A stretch of DNA of 64,000 nucleotides, from positions 169,557 to 233,556 of the forward strand of contig JAJFFN010000016.1 of NCBI GenBank assembly GCA_021776635.1, in the 5' to 3' direction. Every line of letters begins with the position of its first letter. Position 1 is the stretch's first letter. Shown piece after piece: positions 1 through 8,531 of this stretch. A program made the position numbers and the translations under genes. Under the pieces are notes generated by a model, which saw only the letters and a program-made list of their open reading frames with translations, was not told the origin of the DNA and searched no databases. Source of the DNA: Robiginitomaculum sp. (lineage in GTDB: Bacteria > Pseudomonadota > Alphaproteobacteria > Caulobacterales > Maricaulaceae).

Positions 1-135
1 GGATACGGCATGATGTATGCAGCCGGAGACCGCACAGGAAAAACCAGTAATGATGATATGATAGAAGACATCGTCGCACGGGTAGAAGAACGTGCTACGC
101 TGTTGCGTGCGCAACGAGAGCTTGCGGAAAAATAA
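1..135 (+). CDS. 3' end of an unidentified protein gene
   Basis: Frame 1 is open from the left edge to a TAA at 133-135 and encodes 44 residues, ending in a charged helical stretch (EDIVARVEERATLLRAQREL). The start lies outside the window. Dense coding, the same strand as the next three genes and a 47-base gap suggest it is the upstream member of that cluster. No domain can be named from this fragment. Confidence 0.6.
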   Translation, partial: GYGMMYAAGDRTGKTSNDDMIEDIVARVEERATLLRAQRELAEK

Positions 136-182
136 ACGCAAACCCAAAACAACATATCAAAAACACCGCAGACCCAAAAACT

Positions 183-1142
183 ATGAGCAACTGGCTTGAC
201 TCTGCGCATCATAACGCCAACATTTTGGGTATGACTGATAATTTACCAGCAACTATGCCTTCACTCGCGCGGGCCTTTGAAAACGAGCGTGAGGACTTGC
301 GTGCGCTGATTACGGGTGCAGACTTATCGTCCCACAAGGCAGTGTCCGAAGCGCGGCGGGCTTTGGATAGAACGGGCGATATATTTGCCGCTACCACAGA
401 CGACATCCAAATCCAAAAGGCAGGTTTATGGTTGCTAGAAATGGTCAAATCTGGTGCGGGGGTTTTAGATAGAGGCGCAAGCGCCGATGTGGTATGGCGC
501 GAAGTCCCGCCGAGCTCACCACGTGTAATCGCAGGCAGCACATTGTTTTACGGTGCGGCACTGTTTTTTGGCTTTGCAGGATTTGTGCTCGAATCCCGCA
601 TTACAATGTTATCGGCCACAGTCCTGGCGGCTTTGCGGTTTTTTGACCCGAAAGATTGGAAAAACTTGCTGGGGAAAATCCCGATTATTGGACGCGTCTT
701 GGGACATAGAGGGCAAAAATTATTGGACGCGCCCGACGGACACAGGTTTTTGGCTGATGCACATGTCTCTGTGGAAGCGGCTGGCTACGTAGATGCTCTG
801 GCCGAAGCCCTTAGGACTGCTGACCATGTTCTCATGCGTTTGGCTGAGCCTGTGTTGGAAACCGCTTGGACGGATGATGCACGGCTCATGAGCTTTGTCC
901 AAGGCTTGTTAGAGGCACGGGCAGTTGATGATGGACATTTTGCAATAAAACTAGTCGGCAGCGAGCTTGAAAGCATATTGAATGCAGACGGTGTTGAGGT
1001 GGTAAATTACGCACGTAAGACGGCTCATTTGTTCGATATTTTACCCGCGCTTGATATGGAAAAAGGCAAAACCAAACAGGCCGCACCTGCCTTAATTATG
1101 GGTGATAAAATCCTTCGCCGTGGCACTGTGTGGCAAGCATGA
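183..1142 (+). CDS. Unknown membrane-hairpin protein, partner of an Hsp70-like ATPase
   Basis: This encodes 319 residues. A mostly helical N-terminal part (1-110) is followed by two closely spaced hydrophobic stretches at about 113-150 (FYGAALFFGFAGFVL and TMLSATVLAAL), suggesting a membrane hairpin or re-entrant segment, and then a helical C-terminal domain. The last residues (MGDKILRRGTVW) resemble the end of GrpE (GD-RVLRPA-V), which would suit a nucleotide exchange partner for the Hsp70-like gene it overlaps by an ATGA junction. That resemblance is short and is my inference. No named family is recognised. The ATG at 183 has no strong ribosome binding site. Confidence 0.75.
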   Translation: MSNWLDSAHHNANILGMTDNLPATMPSLARAFENEREDLRALITGADLSSHKAVSEARRALDRTGDIFAATTDDIQIQKAGLWLLEMVKSGAGVLDRGASADVVWREVPPSSPRVIAGSTLFYGAALFFGFAGFVLESRITMLSATVLAALRFFDPKDWKNLLGKIPIIGRVLGHRGQKLLDAPDGHRFLADAHVSVEAAGYVDALAEALRTADHVLMRLAEPVLETAWTDDARLMSFVQGLLEARAVDDGHFAIKLVGSELESILNADGVEVVNYARKTAHLFDILPALDMEKGKTKQAAPALIMGDKILRRGTVWQA

Positions 1143-3109
1143 ACGCCCATTCCAAGCAGACAGAATTCATTGGTTATGATCTTGGCCACGGCGAAACATC
1201 TGTGGCACGGGCCTATGCGGGTTCCTCGCGTGAGCCTGAAATAATAGAATATGCGGGCGAAAAAAGTTTTGTCAGTGCCGTTGCTCGCACTAAAGGGGCT
1301 CGCACTAAAGGGGCAGGCAATAAAACCGGTGTAAGGATAGGGGCGCAAGCCGTAAATATTTCAGCGTTTGGCTCAAAAGACACAAAAGGCAAGAACGAAA
1401 TTTGGCTGAAGTTTAAAAGCCGCGATTTAAACGATAAATCTACTGAAATCCCGACACGGTTATTTACACAAACCCTGTTTGAAGATTTATCGGCTGATAA
1501 GAAAATAGACGGTTTGAAAACCAGTCGTTTTATTGTTGGCTGTCCGTCTGGTTGGGATGCAAATGACCGGGATGTTTACAGAGGTTTGATGCAAAAATCC
1601 GGCCTCGGTACGGTCAGGATTGTTCCTGAAAGCCGTGCGGCTCTGATGACCGCGCTTGAGCAAGGATATTTGTCGCTTGAGGCCGCCCGTTCCAGTGTTC
1701 TCATTGTTGATATAGGGTCATCGACTACGGATTTTACTTATTGCTACGACTTGGAAGCGGAAGACGTCGGCCATAATATTCTAGGTTCTGGTCTGCTCGA
1801 TACGCTCATTTTAGAGCTTAATTTACAACGACAACCAGAGCGTATGAAAATTGAAAAATTGATTGCAAAATACCCGTGGTACCGCCCAATAATGGAATAT
1901 TGGTGTCGTTTGGCGAAGGAACAATATTTCAACGGTGCGGAAAAAGGCCAAGGGGCGCCCGTAGAAATTATCAGGCGGCTCCCTGTTGCGGGTGGTGTTC
2001 TGTTTGAAATCCGTATGGACAGTAAAGACGCGGACAGTCTTTTGAAAGCCAAGATAAAAGCGCTAAATGGGTTTTCCTGGCCTGAAACATTTAACTATGC
2101 ATTGAGAGAATCCGTTGACCGTCTTGGTGGCCGAACACCGCAAACGGTGCTTCTCACGGGTGGCGCTTCACGCTTACCATTGGTGGGACCGGCATGTGAA
2201 AAGGCATTTCCAGGTGCGCGGGTCGTGCGCGGTGCAGAACCAGAATTTGCAATAGCCCGTGGCCTGTCTTGGCTCGGCCGATTTGAGTATCTACATGACG
2301 GTTTTAAATCGGCTATTGGCGGCTTGGTCAAAGAGGGCGGGCCGGTATTTGAAAAGGCCCGTTTTGCCAGTGATAAGCTAGGCGATGTTTTGGCACCTGT
2401 ATTGGTAGATGCATTAATAGAAACGTGCGTCATACCTGCTTTTAGTGATTGGCGGCGCGGCGAAATTAAAGCCTTAAATGATGTAGAAAAGGCTCTTAAT
2501 GCTCGCGTTTCAACATGGCTTTCCAGCCATGAAGCCAAGCAAAAATTGCGGCCCGCAATTGAAGATTGGTTTTCAAGTTTACAGCGCCAAATCGAACAAA
2601 TTACGGACCCGCTATGTCGTGATCATAATTTACCAGCTATGGTTCTATCATTGGACGACAGCACCCATGTGAGTAAACATCTTGAGGGTTTAAGTGTTGC
2701 GGCTCCAAAGGTGAGCAGCCTTGAAAATGATACGGCATTGGTTGGCACGACGATATCAGCCGTTCTTATTGGTGTATTGCTGGCTGAAGCGCATTTGCTC
2801 GCGCCATTGCTTGGTAGCCCTATTGGTATTGCCATTGGTGGTGTTTTGGGGCTTGGAAGCTTTGTGTTTGGTAAAAAAACATTGGAAGGCAAGTTGCGCG
2901 CAGCAAATGTGCCTGGTGTCATGCGCATGTTGATGACGGACGGACGTGTAAGAAAGGCGGCAAAACGACAACGAAAAGAGCTTATCAGAGCAGTAGCAAA
3001 TGCTTGGAACAACGAAGCATCCGAGCAATTTGCAGACGAACTGGTCGAGACCCTCTATACTGCATTTATTCAGAGCGCAGATGAACGTGCCGTCTTGTTT
3101 TTACTCTAG
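1139..3109 (+). CDS. Hsp70-like (actin-fold) ATPase with C-terminal membrane segment
   Basis: The actin/Hsp70 ATPase fold is visible: phosphate-1 region GYDLGHGETS near the N-terminus, phosphate-2 region VDIGSSTTDFT at about 190, and an adenosine motif LLTGGASRLP at about 340. It lacks the DnaK substrate-binding domain. The roughly 260-residue C-terminal part is helical with a long hydrophobic stretch at about 535-575 (ISAVLIGVLLAEAHLLAPLL, GIAIGGVLGLG), so the protein is probably membrane attached. The ATG at 1139 overlaps the previous stop (ATGA). A GTG at 1130 is also open but less likely. A 15-bp tandem duplication at 1283-1312 gives ARTKGARTKG. The substrate is unknown. It is probably cotranscribed with both neighbours. 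Confidence 0.85.
   Translation: MNAHSKQTEFIGYDLGHGETSVARAYAGSSREPEIIEYAGEKSFVSAVARTKGARTKGAGNKTGVRIGAQAVNISAFGSKDTKGKNEIWLKFKSRDLNDKSTEIPTRLFTQTLFEDLSADKKIDGLKTSRFIVGCPSGWDANDRDVYRGLMQKSGLGTVRIVPESRAALMTALEQGYLSLEAARSSVLIVDIGSSTTDFTYCYDLEAEDVGHNILGSGLLDTLILELNLQRQPERMKIEKLIAKYPWYRPIMEYWCRLAKEQYFNGAEKGQGAPVEIIRRLPVAGGVLFEIRMDSKDADSLLKAKIKALNGFSWPETFNYALRESVDRLGGRTPQTVLLTGGASRLPLVGPACEKAFPGARVVRGAEPEFAIARGLSWLGRFEYLHDGFKSAIGGLVKEGGPVFEKARFASDKLGDVLAPVLVDALIETCVIPAFSDWRRGEIKALNDVEKALNARVSTWLSSHEAKQKLRPAIEDWFSSLQRQIEQITDPLCRDHNLPAMVLSLDDSTHVSKHLEGLSVAAPKVSSLENDTALVGTTISAVLIGVLLAEAHLLAPLLGSPIGIAIGGVLGLGSFVFGKKTLEGKLRAANVPGVMRMLMTDGRVRKAAKRQRKELIRAVANAWNNEASEQFADELVETLYTAFIQSADERAVLFLL
1283..1312 (+). 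repeat. 15-bp perfect tandem duplication inside the Hsp70-like gene
   Basis: Two identical units of gctcgcactaaaggg lie at 1283-1297 and 1298-1312. They keep the frame and duplicate the peptide ARTKG. Confidence 0.9.
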
Positions 3110-3128
3110 CAAGCAGTTAAGGGCAGGT

Positions 3129-3704
3129 ATGAAAGACCGTTTTTTCTATCCATTACTCGTGCTGGTACTTGTGGGCATATTGGCTTTGGCTTTATTACCA
3201 GGTACGCGTCACGGTAATTTAAGTCCCGAAGATATTAGCCGTGAAGGCTATACACTGAGCGGACCAGACTTGCAAAAACTAACGGCAGCCCCGGGTACAG
3301 AAGTCCGTTTTGTTGATGGTGTAGACGAACGGCCATTATTGGCTGTCCTTTTGTCCAATAATCCAAGAAAATTTGCACCGGCCTCGGCAGGTGTGTTTGG
3401 GACACTTGGCCCTAATTATGAAGCCGGATTTGGCGGACGGAAGCTAGAAATAACGATAACGGCGCGTTCTGGCCGTGAAAAACCATTGGCAGAATTCAAA
3501 GCGGGTTATTTTACAGTCGGCACGGGTGATAGTGGTTGGCAAAACTTCAAATTAGGTGACAAATTTGAAGATTATAGTTTCACATTTAAAACTAATCCCC
3601 CGCAAGGAAAGCCCGCGAATGATTTTGTTGGTATATGGCCAGGAGAGGACGGCAAAAGCGAAACCATGGAATTAAAATCTATTAAAATAACCGTGGTCAA
3701 ATAA
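3129..3704 (+). CDS. Membrane-anchored beta-rich protein of unknown function
   Basis: This encodes 191 residues. Residues 1-24 (MKDRFFYPLLVLVLVGILALALLPG) form a single N-terminal anchor or uncleaved signal. The rest is rich in beta-type segments, and the C-terminal half (YFTVGTGDSGWQNFKLGDKFEDYSF) reads like a jelly-roll or carbohydrate-binding-type sandwich, which is inference only. An in-frame start at 3000 would run deep into the upstream gene, so I take the ATG at 3129, 20 bases after the Hsp70-like stop. The protein is probably periplasmic and attached to the inner membrane. Context suggests it acts with the Hsp70-like ATPase. Confidence 0.75.
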   Translation: MKDRFFYPLLVLVLVGILALALLPGTRHGNLSPEDISREGYTLSGPDLQKLTAAPGTEVRFVDGVDERPLLAVLLSNNPRKFAPASAGVFGTLGPNYEAGFGGRKLEITITARSGREKPLAEFKAGYFTVGTGDSGWQNFKLGDKFEDYSFTFKTNPPQGKPANDFVGIWPGEDGKSETMELKSIKITVVK

Positions 3705-3708
3705 AAAA

Positions 3709-5988
3709 CTATACACGGCCATAATTTAACGCTGCGTCGCATAATAAATAGGCGCGACCCTTTTCGCACTCTAGCCTTGCTCGGATTGCTTCGCGGTCAC
3801 GTGCTAATAATTCTATACTTCTGTCAAAATGGGTGGCGAATATAATCGCTTTGTCGCTTAAATCGTCATCAACAGTCAATGAACGCACCAAATGTTCAAC
3901 CGGTTGCTTTAACCGGTGTGCGACAGATGCACTCATCGCCGTATGTCCTGAGGTTGCACGTGCGTTAGTCGCCTCAATGATACAGCCTGCATCAACAACA
4001 ACATTTGCAGATAATCCAAGTTTAGCAAGATCGGCTAGGAATATTTCATCATCAGTAGGCGGCGGATTTTGGTTGAGTGGTTCGGGGCTTGAATTGCCAA
4101 CTATATCAAGTGCAGATGCTTCATTTGCTTTTGCGCGACCACTAAATAAACCGCGCAGTAAACCTGATTTGGGTTTCTGCTTTTTAGATTTTTGCTTTTT
4201 TGGTTCTTCTAATGGGGCGGTCCGGCGCACCGCTTCATCAGTGGGGTGAAAGTTTGGAAACGCTTCATTGGTCTGGTTTTGCTCAATATTACTATCAGTT
4301 TGAACTGCGTCTGCAATGGGTTCCAAATCTTCTTTTAAATCTTCTTTTATATCTTCTTTTAAATCTTCTTTTATATCTTGGGTGGATTGCTGGAGAATGT
4401 CCGGCTCTAGCAAGTCCTCACCTAAGGCGAGTGAAGCTTCTTGTTCTTGAGATTCTGGTTCTGGTTTTGGTTCTGGTTCAGGTTCTGGTTCAGGTTCGGG
4501 GATAGGTTCGGGCTCAACGATTTCAGTCTTTTTAAGCTCCGCTTTTATATCTAGAATGGGTTTGAGCTTCAACCTTGTCCGTTGCTTTTTTGTTTTCGTA
4601 TTCTTCGGAATATCTGTCGGTTCGTCTTTAGGTACATCGTCCGGTACGAGTTCTAAAGATGTGTGTTTTTTGTTGCCAATACGCGTTTGTAAGTCGGCCA
4701 TTTCTTGCTCTATGCGGATGATTTCCTTGCGTGTAAGCTCAAGGCTGTCTTGTACGCGTTTGGCAGCCATATCACTAATGCTTTGTGCGTGTTCTGTAGA
4801 ATATTCTACCATGTCGCGCATTTCTGAAAATCTTGTTTTAACGGCGTTATCGGCAAGTGAAGCCGCAGCGGCAAGGGCTTCAATCGTTTCTTTGCCGGAC
4901 GATGATGCTTTGGTTAGGCTTTCTGCACTGGCCTGTGCTGACAGTGATAAGTCTCGCATTTTTACCAATCGTTCTTCCATACTGGCCCCAAGCGCCGATT
5001 GCTCATCACGAAGATGTTCGATCATTGCCGTTAGCTCGCCAGCATGTTTTTTATAAACATCATCCAATTCTTCTGAGCGTTGACGAATAATATCGCCCAA
5101 TGATTTTATGTCTTCGTGGCTCGCGCTTAATGTAGCCGACGCCTGTACCGTATTTGAGCGGACGATATCGGATGCAGAGTTGATTTTAGAGGTTGCACCT
5201 TCGACACTAATACGGGCTTCTTTGATTTTTTGCTCGGCAATTTGTACTGACTTTGCCAAATTGTCAGTATGCATGGTAAGGTTTTTGGATAAAGATTCCA
5301 TGTTCGTTTCCAATGATGCCGTCATGGATGCCAATGTCGCATTTTGTGTTTCGACAGATTCGTTTATTTTATCAACTGTTTCTCTGGAATTGAGATTGGC
5401 TGAATTCAGCGTGTCGGTCTGGCCTTGAATGACCTCCTCCATAGAAGCAAGGCGTTCAACGGCCTGGTTAAGCTTCTCGTTTACTTGGTCAACTTGCGCA
5501 GCAATAGCATGCGCCATCACTTTGCTTTTTCTGATGACTGTATTGTCAGGGGTGCTCAGGGCATCTGCCGATTGGGCGAGTGTAAATGCCTGTTTAGATA
5601 TTTTCGCCAATTGTTTAAGTGCGTAGCCCGCAACAAATATCATAAGTGACGGCCCTAATACCAAACCGATAATTGCGGCCCATTGTAACGCAGTATACGT
5701 TTGCCAATTTGTATCTATGTTAAGAACAACCACCAAAAGGCCGATGACAAGCAGCAGCCATATGGTATATGTTGTCATTGTCAATTTTCTCACCCAGGAA
5801 AAGTCTGGGGCGGTTGTAGAATTTGTGTCTGTCGGTAAATTTTCTATTGATCCGTATTTATAAGGTTTAGGGCTGGTTTTATTTTCAATAGGGGTTTTTA
5901 ATTCGAGCGTATCTGTCGTCAGTTCGTCAGGTTTGTTGTCAGTAATATCGGTTTCGATACTGGTAATTGTTAGTTTCTTATCTGTCAC
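3709..5988 (-). CDS. Membrane coiled-coil protein with Glu-Pro-rich linker
   Basis: This encodes 759 residues from a GTG start with AAGGG upstream. In order: a polar N-terminus (1-65); two transmembrane helices at about 70-130 (TIWLLLVIGLLVVVLNI and ALQWAAIIGLVLGPSLMIFVAGY); a long coiled coil (about 140-440) with methyl-accepting-chemotaxis-like heptads (SLSAQASAESLTKASSSG); basic and Pro-Glu-rich linkers (PEPEPEPEPEPKPEPE); KEDL repeats; and a helical C-terminal domain of about 110 residues. The topology resembles cell-envelope or chemoreceptor-like scaffolds, but there is no recognisable HAMP or signalling tip. It converges on the Hsp70-like operon, four bases from its last stop. The function is unknown. 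Confidence 0.85.
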   Translation of the reverse strand: MTDKKLTITSIETDITDNKPDELTTDTLELKTPIENKTSPKPYKYGSIENLPTDTNSTTAPDFSWVRKLTMTTYTIWLLLVIGLLVVVLNIDTNWQTYTALQWAAIIGLVLGPSLMIFVAGYALKQLAKISKQAFTLAQSADALSTPDNTVIRKSKVMAHAIAAQVDQVNEKLNQAVERLASMEEVIQGQTDTLNSANLNSRETVDKINESVETQNATLASMTASLETNMESLSKNLTMHTDNLAKSVQIAEQKIKEARISVEGATSKINSASDIVRSNTVQASATLSASHEDIKSLGDIIRQRSEELDDVYKKHAGELTAMIEHLRDEQSALGASMEERLVKMRDLSLSAQASAESLTKASSSGKETIEALAAAASLADNAVKTRFSEMRDMVEYSTEHAQSISDMAAKRVQDSLELTRKEIIRIEQEMADLQTRIGNKKHTSLELVPDDVPKDEPTDIPKNTKTKKQRTRLKLKPILDIKAELKKTEIVEPEPIPEPEPEPEPEPKPEPESQEQEASLALGEDLLEPDILQQSTQDIKEDLKEDIKEDLKEDLEPIADAVQTDSNIEQNQTNEAFPNFHPTDEAVRRTAPLEEPKKQKSKKQKPKSGLLRGLFSGRAKANEASALDIVGNSSPEPLNQNPPPTDDEIFLADLAKLGLSANVVVDAGCIIEATNARATSGHTAMSASVAHRLKQPVEHLVRSLTVDDDLSDKAIIFATHFDRSIELLARDREAIRARLECEKGRAYLLCDAALNYGRV
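4325..4372. repeat. 12-bp tandem repeat, four units, in the coiled-coil protein gene
   Basis: Four 12-bp units (aaatcttctttt, the third differing by one base) lie end to end. On the minus strand they encode the repeated KEDL/KEDI motif of the acidic linker. Confidence 0.85.
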
Positions 5989-6078
5989 TGCGTGCCCTTA
6001 TAACATTGTTTGGCCCCGTTAAGGAAATAGTTGTGAGTTTACACTATACTGAACCTCACTAAGGGAAAAGGTAAAACA

Positions 6079-6141
6079 ATGTATTTTACTGACCTAAGTG
6101 TTTTACTGGGCTTTGTATTTAACTGGGCTTTGGTTATGTGA
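6079..6141 (+). CDS. Possible 20-residue hydrophobic leader ORF
   Basis: An ATG at 6079 preceded by AAAAGG at 6066-6071 opens a 20-codon frame ending in TGA. It encodes a hydrophobic peptide (MYFTDLSVLLGFVFNWALVM). It ends 19 bases before the start of the next gene, so it could be a leader peptide or a tiny membrane protein. The only support is the Shine-Dalgarno-like sequence and the composition. Confidence 0.3.
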   Translation: MYFTDLSVLLGFVFNWALVM

Positions 6142-6160
6142 ATTGGAAAAGGGGGGCCAA

Positions 6161-6397
6161 ATGGCCAAGGTAAAGACGCGCTTAAGTGTGCAAGAGCAAT
6201 CATATTTACGTATGGGATTAAATCAACCAGGGGGTAAATTACCCTTGTTTGATGGCGGTGGACAAGAAATTAAGAGTAAAACTATACTTTCTTGTGTGGA
6301 AAAAGGCTATGCCGAAAGATGGTTTGCAAACCCACTAAAGCCGGAATGGCTCGTGTGTCGCCTAACCCATTCTGGACGAAATGCTGTTCAAGCCTAG
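6161..6397 (+). CDS. Small conserved-looking protein of unknown function
   Basis: This encodes 78 residues beginning MAKVKTRLSVQEQSYLRMGL. The ATG at 6161 follows a very purine-rich AAAAGGGGGG, so it is preferred over the in-frame upstream start at 6098, which would add an unlikely hydrophobic extension. The sequence has helix-turn-like segments, FDGGGQEI, and a C-terminal WLVCRLTHSGRNAV that resembles the end of a small winged-helix or DUF-type domain. It is soluble. No family can be named with certainty, and it stands alone. Confidence 0.7.
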   Translation: MAKVKTRLSVQEQSYLRMGLNQPGGKLPLFDGGGQEIKSKTILSCVEKGYAERWFANPLKPEWLVCRLTHSGRNAVQA

Positions 6398-6429
6398 TAC
6401 TAATGTAACCTAGCTTGGATTGCAAAAAT

Positions 6430-6465
6430 TCTGGTTTAGCCAATAGGTCTGGTTTAGCCAATAAG
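6430..6465. repeat. 18-bp tandem repeat downstream of a small ORF
   Basis: Two 18-bp units (tctggtttagccaatagg, then the same with one change) lie at 6430-6447 and 6448-6465. The stop codon of the small minus-strand ORF at 6454-6591 falls in the second unit. Confidence 0.85.
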
Positions 6466-6591
6466 TCTGATTAACACAGATTTAGTCGGTTTTTTGTCAT
6501 CAGAATCATCCTTTTGAGGGTGAGCCTTCATACCTAAAAACATAAATGCAATCATCAAACTTGCATTGAGTAGCCATTTTAGAGCGTTCAT
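6454..6591 (-). CDS. 45-residue single-span membrane or secreted micropeptide
   Basis: On the minus strand an ATG at 6591 follows GGGGA with five-base spacing. It opens a 45-codon frame: NALKWLLNASLMIAFMFLG (hydrophobic, signal or membrane helix), then a charged tail HPQKDDSDDKKPTKSV, ending LIRLIG. The Shine-Dalgarno sequence, the composition and an otherwise empty 300-base gap support a real gene. It is too short for ordinary gene callers. It lies upstream of, and on the same strand as nothing closer than, the GT-C-like gene whose stop is at 6705; its function is unknown. Confidence 0.5.
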   Translation of the reverse strand: MNALKWLLNASLMIAFMFLGMKAHPQKDDSDDKKPTKSVLIRLIG

Positions 6592-6704
6592 AGTGTCCCC
6601 ACTGAACAAAAAATTTAATTACGATACATGTCGTACATACCCCATATAGGGGAAAAAATCAAGACAAGCTTTTACGATTATTGCATAAAAAGCATGAAAT
6701 TTTG

Positions 6705-8531
6705 TTAAGGTTGGGTCGTCTTTACGCGGTAGACGAGCAAGGCTTCCTCGGTGCCCATTTCAATTTTTTCCAACCAGGCTGGCGTATTCCCGGCTTTTAG
6801 CTGTGCGAGCATGCCGTCAGGCCCATATTGCAACATCATTTTTGTCTCACTGCTTTCAACGCAGGCAATGACGTAATTGGCGTTCATGGTCGTCACCGCA
6901 CGTCTGGCTGTCGTTTCATTTTCAATGAACATATCGAGCGCCGCCAATATACCACCCGCATTTCTGTGATAAGGGGCTGATGTAACATTGAGGTCCGTGA
7001 AGTTTAATATTGGGGCGCCAAGATCAATTTGCGTGAGGGCCGTCCCTATTGGGAGCGCGTTCAACTGGTTGAGTATTGGCTGGCTGGTGCAATTTAGTTT
7101 CGTGTTATTCGTAACCGCATCCGTTGCGGACTTCACAAACAGACTAGACAATAAAGGAAGGGTGACGGGTGCCAAGATTACAAGAAGGCCTGTTCTGATA
7201 GTTATCATTTTCCACTTTGGTTTAAATTTACCTGCCCATAGGAGTGCCTGCACCAAAACAGAACTGGCAAATGGTATTGCCAAGGCAGTCGCAAAAAACA
7301 TCAAGCGTGTCTGGATTAGTCCCGCGCATAAAGTCAGTGCCACAAAAATGATAAATGTGCGTTTTGTGAGTGCTAGAGATTTTCGTTGGTCTTTTGCTGC
7401 AATAATATATCCGACCACTGCCACTAGCGGGACAATAATCGCGGCCAGACCTGCGGTTATATCGCCCATAAAGAATGCCTTGAAATTCCCAGCCTCTGCA
7501 ACATTGGACAGCCAGATTTCGACCAAACGCTGGTCCAGACCTGCATAAGGCCCCTTTAAGCAATGAGGATTGAGAAGTACTGTGATGCTTAATGCCAATA
7601 TGCCTAAAACACCTGCGATGAGAAATCTTGCCTTAGGTGTTTTAAGTTTGCTGCTCATAAACCCAAGGCCCCACAAAACCATCGCTATGGTAAGTGTGAG
7701 TTGGGTGTAAACAACAGAAAGCGCATCGCATGCGGGTGTGGACCACTGGGAAGGCGGTGTACTGATCAATAAGCAGATACTGGTTGTTGCGGCGAGTGCC
7801 AGTCCGAAATTACGCATTTTTTGTGCAGCATTGGTTTCATCAAAAACCCAAATCAATACGGCTGCTATACATGCGGCTGCTACAGTGGGCGCACTTTCTA
7901 TGCCGATATAAAGCGCCAAGCCACATAATACACCAGCGTATATCAATTTCTTGGCGTTGTTTTTAGATGTAACGATAAACCAACATGTAGCCAGTGCCAT
8001 GACAATTTGCAGGCCGTGGTGATCTATACGACCCATTCCGAATTGAGACAATGCACCAAAGGACAGCGCCAGCATAAAGGCCGTAATGACAGGCGTCGCG
8101 CGGTTGTTCAGCACCTTATTTGCTAGGGCAGTTGCTAAATACAAATATAGTAATAACAGGAGGCTGGGGTAAGCAATAATCGTGACCAGTTCTGCATGTG
8201 CCGACCCTAAAATTGGTGATAAAATTTTAATGGGTCCGCCGATAAGCACATCAGAGATACGAGACCAATGTGAGTTTAAAGGCTCAACTGGGTTAAGACG
8301 ATATTGGTGCATGTCGAACCAGCTTTGCCCACCAAGCCAATCGCGAATTTCAACTATACGCATATAGTCGTCATTACTGCTTAGCTCACCGCGTAATAAT
8401 TTTGCACCGTTGCGGGTCCAGCTCATAAACAGAAGTAAAAACCAAACGAGCCAGAGACTGCCGTGGCGCTCAATCAAATATTCAGTGCGCGGTGATAACC
8501 TTTCTTGTTTATTTGAACCAGCCTTGCTCAA
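6705..8531 (-). CDS. Polytopic membrane protein, GT-C-type glycosyltransferase-like
   Basis: This encodes 608 residues with about 11-12 hydrophobic helices and a soluble C-terminal domain (about 470-608). The first large loop carries SSNDDYMRIVEIRDWL, an acidic DD pair in the position used by GT-C enzymes (STT3, PMT, ArnT) for metal binding, and a later loop has GRIDHHGLQ. These point to transfer of a sugar from a lipid-linked donor, but the acceptor is unknown. The start is TTG at 8531, overlapping the TGA of the CPBP protease gene (TTGA), so translation is probably coupled. The family assignment is by topology and the acidic loop only. Confidence 0.65.
   Translation of the reverse strand: MSKAGSNKQERLSPRTEYLIERHGSLWLVWFLLLFMSWTRNGAKLLRGELSSNDDYMRIVEIRDWLGGQSWFDMHQYRLNPVEPLNSHWSRISDVLIGGPIKILSPILGSAHAELVTIIAYPSLLLLLYLYLATALANKVLNNRATPVITAFMLALSFGALSQFGMGRIDHHGLQIVMALATCWFIVTSKNNAKKLIYAGVLCGLALYIGIESAPTVAAACIAAVLIWVFDETNAAQKMRNFGLALAATTSICLLISTPPSQWSTPACDALSVVYTQLTLTIAMVLWGLGFMSSKLKTPKARFLIAGVLGILALSITVLLNPHCLKGPYAGLDQRLVEIWLSNVAEAGNFKAFFMGDITAGLAAIIVPLVAVVGYIIAAKDQRKSLALTKRTFIIFVALTLCAGLIQTRLMFFATALAIPFASSVLVQALLWAGKFKPKWKMITIRTGLLVILAPVTLPLLSSLFVKSATDAVTNNTKLNCTSQPILNQLNALPIGTALTQIDLGAPILNFTDLNVTSAPYHRNAGGILAALDMFIENETTARRAVTTMNANYVIACVESSETKMMLQYGPDGMLAQLKAGNTPAWLEKIEMGTEEALLVYRVKTTQP

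Noticed and set aside
3000..3128. Earlier start for the anchored beta-rich protein
   Set aside because: It lies inside the Hsp70-like gene and would bury the N-terminal membrane anchor.
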